NCBI RefSeq assembly: GCF_000264905.1
Contig: NW_006763146.1
Coordinates: 770,884-834,883, forward strand
Length of the DNA: 64,000 nucleotides
Direction: 5' to 3'
From: Stereum hirsutum FP-91666 SS1
Lineage: Eukaryota; Basidiomycota; Agaricomycetes; Russulales; Stereaceae
Of the stretch, positions 36,064 through 46,829 are shown one piece after another (positions within the stretch are counted from its first letter, which is position 1; every line of letters begins with the position of its first letter). The notes under the pieces were generated by a model. The model was not told the origin of the DNA. It ran no database searches and saw only the letters and a program-made list of their open reading frames with translations. Made by a program: the position numbers and the translations under genes.

Positions 36064-37289
36064 GACTGTCCGCGTCGCGTAACACTGATGGTATGACGAT
36101 TGATTCTTGCATTCTTTTGTCTATGTTCTCGTTTCTTTTTCCGTCATCTCTTTCATCCTTCCCATCATCTCTGGCATGGCAGACACGGGCTAAACTATAT
36201 TCTTTCCCTATATGCATAACGCCTCGGCTCCGCAAAGTTAGAGACGAGGCTGATAACAACTCGTCAGTGTCAATCCCTTTCTTCTCCTCGTGGTTTTCAA
36301 TACATCATTCCTCATCCATACTCCCGTCTTCACCATCTTTATTTCTTTCATCGTTCTTCGTCTCGAGCGTCACCCACGTTTACGCGTGAGTCTCGCTCTC
36401 TTAGGTTCTAATGGGTTTTGTGTCTGTTCATTTTGCATCCGGTCATCAATTGGTCTCAACATACCGTATATCCCCCATCCCTCATTTCTCTACCCACCAC
36501 CTCATCCCTCATTCATCCCCACCCCTTCTTCTCACTTACTCATGATCTCCACCATCCGCTCTCGTGTCATGTCACTGTCATTGCTGTCATCGATCACACT
36601 GTACCTTACTGTATTATGTCAATGCTATCTTGCTACTGTTGTGTTGAAGGCGTTGTGCTCAAGCTTGCGTGGCTCGTGTGTGAGGCCAAGTAGCGTCGTT
36701 ACCATGTCCGCGAAATATCGCAGCGCGTTCTGAAAGTCATGTGTCCATTTTTAGGTTTTAGCTTGCAGCATCCAATGTGCGTCGATGTATACGAAAGAGG
36801 GGGAGCCCGGAGCGGAACGCTAGTTCAAATGATCACGTTTCTCACGGTTCCTCGCAAGTTTCTCAACCTGTGACCTTCTCATGCGACACGGCCAGCAGTG
36901 TGGCGCCACGGAAGAAACAGAAGAGTACGAACATGCTAAACATGTATACGCACCTAGAGATCTCAAGAGGAATTGTGTGCGGATCGTTCAGTGCTGCTAC
37001 AATGTAATTCAATGAAAGCGTGATACAGTCGTCTAATGTATACATGTAAGTAGTACTCTGATGACACGGAGTACTGAACGCATCTAATAGCCACGAACTT
37101 TCAGTATGTACTTGAAACCCGAAATGGAGGACGTTCGTCCTAAGCTGAAAGAAAAAGAAACACGGCCGGAGTTGAAAAGAAGAATAAACCATGCATATCG
37201 TTATCGTATGCGTGAACATGCGTCGTGCCCGTCACGGTGTCGTTGACTGGGCGTTGCGAGCATCAAGAGCGGGGGTGTCTTGTGTTATT
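36064..37289. other. convergent 3' flanks of carboxylesterase and ferric reductase; no gene seen
   Basis: The region is pyrimidine-rich near 36.1-36.6 kb and otherwise unremarkable. Short frames have no domains. Confidence 0.4.
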
Positions 37290-39856
37290 TTACTGCAGAA
37301 GCTTCTCGTCAGCATTGAATGCCTAAACATCGTAGAAGAATACTTACAGCCATGCCGAACGCTTCAACGAAGAGGTTTATGCTAGGGCCGCCGCGCAGAA
37401 CGGCCATGGGCCCTGCCTCGGAGGAACGAAGATGACGGCGTACGCGGTCCGTAAGACCCGAGGGGCCGCACACTGACGACGACGAGAACAAAGAAATTAG
37501 TGTCGGCACGATGCACAATAACTGAGGTAGAAGAGAACTGACCATTTACCGACATACTCCCACCCATCGTCAGCGACGCTGCCTCCGTCAACAACGCCTC
37601 GACATCCGGTCTGCCACTCGTGACGGTCGTATGCGGCATATGCTGCAGTTTCCACACCGCCTTTTCATCACCTTCGTGTGTGACACTGGCAGTGGATGAC
37701 GTTTCGCTATCGCGAGGCTGAGTGTTTCGAGACAGGGAAGAGGAATCGACATGGGGAGACGTGACAAAAACGCGGACTTCAACGTGTAGGGAGGTCGGGA
37801 TCTCGAGGAGGGCTTGCTGGAGGTCGGAGTATATGAGATTCATGTGGTCTAGATATATGATAGCGGAACGAGGTCAGCGAGGGAAGGCCCTAGGACGAGG
37901 GAATATGTAAGAGGACGTACCTGGGTGACGAATTGCCCAGATGAATACGACGCGAGAGCAGGCGGATGGGTTTTTGCGCACACGGCTATAAATCGAAGTT
38001 GGAGCTATAGTATCACAACTCAATGAAAAAGATCGACGTACTGGACAAGATCGACGAAGAGAGGGTTCGTGAATGTCACTCCAGAGCCACCTATGTTACC
38101 TGTTAGCTCTACAGTCTAGAATTATATAAGCGAAGAGAAACATACCAGCAATGAAAACAACGGTATCGTGTCCATCGACGCGCGGTGGCACACCGTATGG
38201 ACCATCCAAGAATACCTTCAGTGAGCCGCCCTTTTCCGCCAGATCCAGAAGCCTCTTCGTGAACCCTTGCCTCGCATTGATCAAGAACACGACATCCTTT
38301 CCATGCCCCTCAGCAGCCTCGACCATGTCGCCCTTCTCGTCGACAGACGACGTTGGCGTGGACTTCGCATAGTTGACATCGGCATTAGAAATGGTGAAGG
38401 GGTGGGACTCGAACGGCAGAAGGGAGGCACCCGGCATGGTGATGAAGGCGCTCTGGCCTGCGGACCAGCCGAAATGATTCGGCCTCCGGAGGGTGAGACG
38501 AACGAAGCCGGGAGCGGCGACTTCGGCTTTGGCGTTGAAGGTACCGAGGCCGGACTTGAAGCCGAAGTATGAATGGTTGAATACGACAACGCGAATAGCG
38601 CGGATAAGTCTGTCGAGACCCCAGAGGAGGAACGACGGCCACATGAACTGGTCATATCTGGCGAAGATCTCATTAGCTGGGAGAATAGGTAATATACAGG
38701 AGCTTTAAACACTGACCCTTTCGCCGCCGTATGAAAGTAGCTGCCAAGGAGGAAGACTCTGAAATATCGACCTTTCAGTGGCATCTTATAGAAGTATGGG
38801 CATGTGTACTCACAATATCAGCACAAAATGGAGGACGATGAAGACCTCGTAGTTCAGTTGGCGTGCTGGTCTGACAGAGACAATGCAGAGCAACGCAAAC
38901 GCGGACAAGCCGAAGATCCCACAAATCATCCATTTATGTTCTAGAGTGATAGTGTTATTTCCGGAAAGCCTGTGAAAATTGCATGGTTCAGTCGAAATAT
39001 GAGAGGTCTCAGTCTGATGGCTTACCCTATCTGGACCTATGCTGGAGGGTAAGATAGATTGTCAAGAGGAATATGGAATCACATGGACTTACCCTGCCAC
39101 CCATATGAATAAACAGAATAATACAGACAACACGAGCCGTCATTCGGTGAAGATAATTGAGCTGAGTAACAGCGTAAGCAAACACCGTTCCAGCATAGGC
39201 TAGTAGTATGTACCTTATCGAAGCCAACGCCTGTGATCACTGTTGTTGACGCGTGAGTGTCGATGCCAGAAGCTAAGAGAGGACTTGAGACGCACAAGAG
39301 ATAATATTATTTTTCATGGCTAACGCAACGATAAGGGGAGTCTGAAGCGTCGCGAGGATTCCAGCGCGATTACCCCAATACTGGGGGTCGAGCTTCGTGC
39401 CGTCTATATCACCCGCTGCAAGGAAGTATATGTGTCAGATGGAAGCACGGCATTAGCCAAGAAAGAGGACGAACAATTGATCAGAGTCCACGTGAACATG
39501 ATGATGATATATGTTCCCGTAAGGACGAGTTCAGCGACGTTCAGCGAGTGGCCACCTCCTATAGGCACGATGGATCTGAAGGCGACGACTCGGTATGCAT
39601 TGGCGATGGCGAGATGTAACCGTCTCAGAGAGATAGCGCCAGTAGAGCGAGAGGATGCGAGAGCTTCTGGGTCGTTTGTGAAGTGTCCGCGACGATGGAG
39701 ATAGGAGTATGTCTCGGAGACGACCCGGATGATACCAAGTAGGAAGATGAAGGCAGCAACAAAGTACCAGACCTCGTAAGGATACAATTTAGCCAGCTTC
39801 TTGCGGAGGACTTTGTCTGCAGCAGTCGTCGCAAGGACTTGAGCCTGAGCCACCAT
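37290..39856 (-). CDS. ferric reductase (FRE-type, NOX/FRE superfamily), 621 aa, 13 exons
   Basis: Exons 39856-39475, 39415-39296, 39239-39214, 39161-39093, 39036-39026, 38969-38814, 38758-38717, 38657-38146, 38090-38042, 37985-37921, 37848-37543, 37472-37348 and 37292-37290 join in phase (1,866 nt). It should pass electrons from cytosolic NADPH through FAD and two hemes to extracellular Fe3+ (or Cu2+). Visible parts are an N-terminal membrane segment, the ferric-reductase transmembrane domain (WGNRAGILATLQTPL..., NYLHRMTARVV, LHFVLI, GSYFHTA) and the FAD-binding HPFTIS. The glycine-rich NADPH loop AGGSGVTFTNP and VCGPSGL follow, then the terminal EAFGMA. His residues in LHRM, IHMGG, VLHF and YFHT are the heme-ligand candidates. 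Three ATCWGATAA-like sites lie 0.46-0.55 kb upstream. It pairs functionally with FTR1 and FET3 in this window. Confidence 0.92.
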
Positions 39857-42257
39857 TGCTGATACTGTACAGAGGAAGCGAAAAGGGACGATATGGCGGG
39901 AAGGGGTGGGGTCTGTCCTAAAGCCGCCAGGCGTCGAATCGCAATGGAGTCTTAAGAGGGGAAGGCATCACCCGCAGCCGAGAATGGGATTAGGAGGCTC
40001 GAGCGACTCGGAGAGGCGGCAATTGTCTGCAAGTCGGTTCGGTGCATCATCGCGTTGTTTCCCCGGCAGTCTCGTTCGTCGATAGCTAGCATTGGCAGGA
40101 ACCGAAAAAGAAGAGCATGGGGCAATTTCACCTGTCAACTTGAAAAGGGGATAGGCCTAGGTCGGGAAGGCTGAACACATCGGTCAAAGAAGTCGAAAAA
40201 CCTGTACGAGGATGTGAGGGAGGAGACGCCAACCTTTGGGGAACGCGAATCATGTCTGCCACGGTCAGATCTCCGCGCAAAGTTTCCAGGGAGGAGACGG
40301 GAAGTTGGCAAAACATATCATATCAGATAAAGACAGCCCACTGAAAAACTTTCTTCCAACAGCCAATCTGATAAAGAATGTCCCGAAAGAATATAAATCT
40401 AATCAGATAGGGCCTCGGAGGAGCTCCTCTTTTGCTCCCGAGCGGTTCTTCTTCCGTCCTGTGTATAATTAAACTGTGAAACGCTTTGGTGAGTTCGAGC
40501 TGCGTACGAGCTCATGGGACGATGGACAGACCGACGGACGAAAGCATTGAGGTAGAGTGTCCATTGTCATATTTCTGCGTCGGGTGTCCTCTCTAAGAAG
40601 TCGTATCGGTCGTGCGACTCCATTCGGACCAATGATAATGAGAGTCAGTGAGATAAGAACAGACGCTGGGTGGGGCGCGAATGAGGAGGTTTGGTTGTCT
40701 CGAAAAGAATGATTTGAAAACGTAATGGGCGATCATTGCAGCGGAGCCGGAACAATCTACAAAGGAGATCCCTGGAACATTTGCAACTGGTTACTATGTC
40801 GTTCGCCCTGGGAAGGATCTGGTCCAGTTATCTGATGCGATCTGAGCGTAGAAAAAAAAAGAGAAAAAACACGCCCACAAACACAAATGCTGCGAGAATG
40901 CTTGGCGAAAAAACACTGTGCCCTGATCGACAACTCGAGGCTTCTGTCGAGGTAACGAACGGGAAGTAGCAATCCCGAGTTCGAGTTTGGTTGAAAGAAA
41001 CGACTCTAGATCCGCAGGACAATAGTCATGATCCTGAGTCTGCTGCTGCCAGCACTATCATCTCGGAGGATCATTTACGAATTTCTCGTGACACACGAAG
41101 CCGAAGAGAACCGAAGACTGTCGGCAAAGCTGAAAGACGGCGATGCAAATAGAGGGTCAAAAAGTAGCATGATGCTCCTCCATGGACGGCATGGACGGTA
41201 AGGCTACAAGCCGAGAAGTTTAGGGAGGGCTGACGACGAGTGGGTTTCATGTGAACCTGTTGCTGCTATCATCCAACGAACCTCGCGGGAAAGATCACCA
41301 AGACCGCACACAACGAGGAAACCCCAAACTGGAGAAGCCAACACCGAGGCTCCTGTTTCCATCTTTCCTGTCGTAATGCAACTTGTAGTCCATTATCAGC
41401 GAACGAACCTCCTATCTCTATTCTAGACTACAAATACGAACGTACGCACCTTGTGGATGATACTGGCGGAAATGAGGAGCAGCATGGTATGTCCGCAACA
41501 CCTGTACTAGTAGGCGAGCATTCACATGAGTGCATATTGTTAGAACGCCATGAACCCCATTTGACCTAGACGAAGAAATGGTCTAGGAATGACCTCGTCT
41601 CAGATAACATATCACGAAAAACGCATGGCCACTCTTCGTTCCGTTCGGCTCTCGTATGGTCCATACGTCTTAGCTATGCAAAGGAAGAGTCGCGGAAGAC
41701 GTCCACCCCGAGGGACCCATTGCCTTCGCCTGGAGACGAACTTCTGCCCTAATAGTAACTGCACTCGAGTGAACCGGAGTACCTCAAGTGGTTAGATCTA
41801 TAATTATGCCAAGTATTTTCTCCGCAAAGAAGCTCGATGAGCGCATGGAGTGCGCTTCGTCATGCTATACTCAACTATCAGATATTGTGTTAGAACATGA
41901 AGTTTCGTCAGACGGAGACGTGGGTCGCAGACTTACATAGGGATCTCATGTGGATGTTAATGTCGACTGGTTCGGTACCAGAAAGAAGAGTCGAACTGTG
42001 CCCGCATGATTCGCAAGACTGCAGTAGCGACGGAGAGCCTGCCTCCAAGGCCTCTGCTGGTTATATCCGGTCCGAGCCCTAACACACGGACTGGTGTCGA
42101 CGGTACGAGCAGTCTTCAAGGTCTAGCCAAGAAATAATTGTGGCTGCGCGAGGGGTGAAGAGCCATGCGCCTTCCAATGCACTTTCTTTCTTGTAATACA
42201 TACAACAAAATATGCGTTCGCCACGACGACCGTGGAAATAAAGAGGTTTGGATGCGT
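39857..42257. other. 2.4-kb region upstream of the ferric reductase; regulatory sites, no gene seen
   Basis: It contains the ferric reductase promoter and the 3' flank of the second dienelactone hydrolase. Apart from the GATA-type sites listed separately, I see only short frames. A further TTATCTGAT (reverse ATCAGATAA) lies at 40,828-40,836, about 1 kb upstream. Confidence 0.4.
40322..40410. promoter_or_regulatory. cluster of iron-responsive GATA-type sites upstream of the ferric reductase
   Basis: ATCAGATAA at 40322-40330 and ATCTGATAA at 40366-40374 match the ATCWGATAA core bound by fungal iron-regulatory GATA repressors (the Urbs1/SreA/Cir1 group). ATCAGATAG at 40402-40410 is one mismatch off. 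They lie about 465-555 bp upstream of the ferric reductase ATG. The expected effect is repression when iron is plentiful, inferred from the family. Confidence 0.6.
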
Positions 42258-43663
42258 TCAAAGGTATTTCTGGAACCACTCGACAGCGTTCTTGAACGAT
42301 CCTTCCTTACCCGCCTTCACCTTCGGGTCACTCTGTGCGACACGAAGTAGATTAGTTGTACCGCTGGCGGGGAAATTTGACAATACAGATAAGAATAACG
42401 CACAATGTCACCACGGCACTGGACAAAATACGTCATCAGTATCCAAGGGATAATTCAGTGGCACGACAATGGATGGAACGTACAGCGAATCCATGCGTAC
42501 AGCCCTCCCAGTACACCTGGCTGTATCCCGGGGCAAACTTACCACCTCCGAGGAACTTGTCTGCGGCCTCTTGCTTCTCTTTGGGGAATTGCGGGTCTAC
42601 CTCGCAGCTGTTGATGAGGAGGGGAGCAGTGCATTCCACCGCGTATTTCTATGATTATATGGATGCGTTAATACCTGGTAGCAGACAATAGCCAATATTG
42701 AGGAGCAAAATATACCTCGAGGTCTGGAATCTCTAGGCGAGAAGGGTGGGTAACAACGGCCACGTCGATAATCTTCTCGAACGCGTAGTCAAACACGTAT
42801 CGCGCTAGGCAGATGCGACAGCAGTTAGGGCCGCCTTCTTCATTGTAAAAGATTTGAAAGGGTGGAAGAAGAACAAACCTCCAAAGCAATACCCCACAGC
42901 TCCAAACTTGGTGAGTCCTTGCTCCTTCATCGCCTTTACGACTTTATCCAAACGAGATCGCATCTCGGGGAGATGGCGAGGCCCCCAAGTCGCGCGGTCC
43001 CAAACGACCTACATCAACATCCACGGATAGTATTCAGCTTCAGAGTTAGAAACATAGCGGTCGATGACGTATGTACTCACGCCTGGTTCGCCAAGGTTGA
43101 GAGGAGCTGGATCACCGTTGAACAAATCGGGCATGTAGGTTTTGAATCCGTTCTTGGCATACGCGTCCGCAATCAACTGTAATGCAAACATGACATCGCG
43201 GTCAAGAAAAACGATTACAACAGTGGGTGGGTAAGACGCGTGTAAGTTCAAGTCCCGTTGTGAAGTTGAGTGTACGCACGAAATTGTTGTTCAAAGCATG
43301 CCCGAACACATCGCTGATGAAAAAGATCGCCTTGTCCTTTGGGTAGTCGGAGGTGGGCGTAGCGATATAGGTCTTGATGCCATCGAAGGTTTCAAATGTG
43401 CCTGCAGCGGACATTAGGCGTACGAAACCCATCATCATTCAACAAGTTGTCCTTCGAGAACGGATGGAATGAGCAACATACCTTCTGGCGTTCCCTCATG
43501 CTTCACCACTACAAGACCAGCATTCGCGCAGATCCAGGAGCATCAGCATTCCACTCTCGCTCAACGATGTACTATCACCCGCATACTCTCGATGTCATCA
43601 ATCCTCAAGAAAGAAAGACTCACGCTTGAAGCAATCGTCACAGAAACCGTCGCCAGAGCTCAT
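42258..43663 (-). CDS. dienelactone hydrolase family protein (paralogue), 247 aa, possible longer mitochondrial form
   Basis: Exons 43663-43624, 43508-43482, 43401-43280, 43176-43081, 43008-42879, 42804-42716, 42648-42484 and 42332-42258 join in phase to 248 codons. MSSGDGFCDDCFK...KHEGTPEG and DVFGHALNNN match the family. The nucleophile is in GYCFGG (about C136), with Asp in SCEVDP and His in CTHGF. The intron layout parallels the gene at 13.2-14.6 kb, with one extra intron. The residues VRGD that follow HGFA in the paralogue are missing in this splice model, because the donor (GTACGT) comes directly after HGFA. The frame stays open upstream to an ATG at 43843, which would add 60 Arg/Ser/Thr-rich residues, including RTFQTS, resembling a mitochondrial presequence. 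A TATA box at 43865-43871 argues that most transcripts start too late to use it. Confidence 0.88.
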
Positions 43664-43864
43664 CTTCGTAATAGCAGACGTCTGAAAGGTACGAGTTCGG
43701 CTTGACTTGTGAAAGCTTGTAACGTGAAGCGACTTGACAGCACAAAGTGAAAAAGGACCAGCTAGTTGAGATGATGGTGGATTGAGAACAACAGGGGTTG
43801 TGAACCGTGTGGAAAGATAGCGAAAGCGCAATTGACGGGACATCTGAGCTTGCTACGACCCCCC

Positions 43865-43871
43865 TTATATA
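43865..43871 (-). promoter_or_regulatory. TATA box of the second dienelactone hydrolase gene
   Basis: TATATAA on the minus strand lies 22 bp before the upstream in-frame ATG (43843) and about 200 bp before the ATG at 43663. At usual TATA-to-start spacing, transcription would begin near 43,835-43,840, just past the upstream ATG. Confidence 0.5.
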
Positions 43872-44584
43872 CCTTCAGTCGCAGGGCCAGAGCGTGCATG
43901 GGAATTAACGCAACTCCCTGCCTGCAGCGGATGTTGTCTAATGGAATGAGAGAGAACAGCACGAGTATGTCCTGGTGTAGCTGGGAAGTCGCCGATGGCT
44001 GCCAACGGACGGCCGATGGGATGTTCCGGTTAGGTGGAGGACTCGGATGCTGAAAGTGGTCTGTGCGCATATATTTTTGGTGTATCAGACAGGGAGATGG
44101 GACGCAATGCATCGGAAGATGTGGGTAGACATCCACATTACAGGTGGATCGAAATCCACACAAAATACCTATAGGTATGAGGGGGAAGAGGAGGAGTACT
44201 TGCGAGTCGCCCGCAACTTGAACTTCAAACATGCCGGGAACGTGACGGTAGATGCCGGATTGAGTGGCACAGGAAAGTATCGCGTGGCCCAAACATGTTC
44301 GCGCTGCCAGTGCACGAAGCTCTTACATGGTCATGAAGAAGCGGATATATGCAGACCGTACAGCAGGTGAAAGTATTTGGAGATAATATACTATGTCCCC
44401 CAAAAAATCACTCTGACCCCCTACGTACTACTGAATGCTCATCGAGTCGTGAGTCATACAACGCATTGATATAATACAGATAAATAGGCATACACAGAAA
44501 TACACAAAACAGACTGAAACAACCATAACCCCAGCACCGGGATAAAGTAATACAACAACTGGAACGACGACACCAATGGACCCC
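43872..44584. other. intergenic, no gene seen
   Basis: Between the hydrolase promoter and the 3' end of the serine carboxypeptidase only short frames occur. No repeat or RNA gene is recognised. Confidence 0.4.
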
Positions 44585-46742
44585 TCATGTACTGAACAGC
44601 CCCTGACCCGACATGACCTGTTCAAACATCTGAAGTGCAGCCTTTTCATACACCCATTCCAACGAAAGCAGTAGTTCAGAACGTGTTCTGAATATCAAGA
44701 GGATAGAAGTACACACCGCTCCTTTTTCGACATCCGTCCACTCATACGCAGGGACCTCATGTCCCGCTCCATAGAACCTAACATACGAGAAAGTGCCTGC
44801 AGTCTTGTATAGACCCGCAGGCTGACCGTTGACAGTAAAGTCTGTGAAGTCCTGCATTCGGTAGAGGTCGGAAAAGCGAGTCTCGAGACTGTCGATCATG
44901 GCTTCGACGCCTTTGTAGTTGAGGATGTAATCCTATAGTGAATTTTCGTGTGTGAGCGGACGTCTATAATATTATGAAATATCGTCGATACGTACCGCAT
45001 CGCCGTCATATAGTACTGTCCGGATCTGTAGCAACATCGCGAATATTATCAGTATACAGATCTCACTCCAAATCGTAGCCGTTGGAAGGACTCACCCCTT
45101 TATTAATGACCCTCTCCAATGACACCCTCGAACTCCTCATCTCATCCCCCGTCTGCGCAAAATTCCAATACACCTCATCACTCGTCATCGACCAGCTCAC
45201 ATTCGCGCCAATCGCCTCCATCAATCCCTCATCCGTAAGATATACGCTCAAATCCGCAGGGTATGGATCCGGGTTCTGCGAAGGCACATAGTAGTAGTCG
45301 TAAGGACCGGCCAGTGGCGCCAGGACGCGTTCGGTACAGTAGCTGAAGGCCGAAGAACAGACGTCGTCGGTTCCGGTGGTGCGATCGTTGCAGGCGATGA
45401 TCTGAGATTCGCAGCCGCCGGGGGCGTAGTAGGATGTGTTGGCTTCGAATAGGGTCGCGGAGTCGACTAAGGGGTGGTATGGGTTGCTTGCGGAATAGGC
45501 CATGTATCCCGGGTATTGCGTCAAGGGATCCTGACGGGCGGTGGTATATCTCAGTAAGGAACTGAAGTAGGATGAGGCAGAAGCTATGATACGTACAACT
45601 ATTCCATCACCGATGCCGAGGACCTGGAGGTTCAGAGGTGTCGCAATTATTTCACCCGCAAAGATTTTTGCATCTTGTTCGAGGAAGTATCTAGAAATTC
45701 CGCAGAGTTAGTCTCGAGATTTGAACAAGGAGCGACTAGCGTTCTCACTCCGCGAATATAGGCCCATAGTGTCCGCCATACCTGGATGAGGGTCAAGGGA
45801 GGTTAACGGTGAAAAGGAAGGAAACAGTAGACGACACATACGATTCAGTCCAAATACCGAAATCATTATTCTCATACGCAGCGAAACGTTTGTCTTTGAA
45901 CCATACTTGGAGGAACTTGGAAGTTTCGAGATGAGTACAACGATTCGCGGTTTAGTTCAGAGCCAAACAAAGTGCTCACCGTCCACACGTCCTTAGCCGC
46001 CTGCTGTGAAGTGCCCACCGTCGTGTTACCGAAACTGTAGCCGACTCCAATCGGCTGGTCGATGAAAAGACTGATTATCATAGTAAATATCAGGACGAAC
46101 AGAAAGAAAAAGATATCAATGTCAAGCTTACACGTTCGCGTTATTGTTCCAGGACATGGGGTTTGGAGAGACGCCCATGCTGTCGTTGTTCATCCGACAG
46201 GGACCGAGCTCCTGGAAGAGACCGATCATACTAGAGCTACCGGGCTGGCAATCCAAAGTATACATCAGTAATATATCATGTAAATGTGGTGTGAGATATA
46301 CATACACCACCATTGAACCACACAACGAGCGGATCCGTCTCGGCATTGTTACGAGACTCAAAGAACCAGAACCTGCGGGTATAGCTCGTTATAAGTAAAC
46401 TGATCCCCTACAGAGTAAATGTCAAACGTACCAAATACTCTTGTCCTGAGCAATATCTCCATACCCAGAAGCCTGGTAAACACCAGGTGTAGTCTCTGTA
46501 CCATCAACTGAGGATCAGCACTCATGACACAAAAGGCCGGTGACAGTTGAAAGGAAAAAATACATACCACAGACCCCCGAATTTTCCGTGACGCGCAGTT
46601 TCCCCGGTGTCCTCACCACTGGATCATCTCCGATGCTTTCTCCAGCAAGCTGGTCGTACTGCCGAGAACTCGGCACGCTTGCGCTCCTGGCATAGTCAGA
46701 GAGTGCAAGAGCAAGCGAGAGCGTGGTTACTAGTGAGAACAT
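44585..46742 (-). CDS. secreted serine carboxypeptidase (peptidase family S10), 486 aa, 12 exons
   Basis: Exons 46742-46568, 46507-46432, 46372-46306, 46244-46132, 46070-45980, 45915-45842, 45781-45749, 45690-45597, 45530-45096, 45025-44996, 44932-44717 and 44641-44585 join in phase. It removes C-terminal residues from peptides at acidic pH, in the vacuole or outside the cell. MFSLVTTLSLALALSDYARS is a signal peptide. Family landmarks in order are SIWFWFFESRNN, VWFNGGPGSSSM, DQPIGVGYSFG and the catalytic Ser in WTESYGGHYGP. The Asp is in LYDGDADYILNY and the His in FYGAGHEVPAYEW. Several Cys and N-X-S/T sites suit a secreted glycoprotein. The last intron (acceptor AAAAG) is the least certain junction. 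Confidence 0.92.
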
Positions 46743-46822
46743 GGAGGAAAAAGTGCACACCGGGCGGTCTCTGAGGTAGGGGGGATGAAGCGGTAGAGAG
46801 TCCAAGTGATTTACAGTGTAAG

Positions 46823-46829
46823 TTTTATA
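46823..46829 (-). promoter_or_regulatory. TATA box of the serine carboxypeptidase gene
   Basis: TATAAAA on the minus strand lies about 81 bp upstream of the carboxypeptidase ATG at 46742, a normal distance for a fungal core promoter. Confidence 0.5.

Noticed and set aside
40960..41010. tRNA-like sequence (AATCCCGAGTTCGAGTTTGG)
   Set aside because: It has a weak B-box resemblance but no acceptor stem or anticodon arm.
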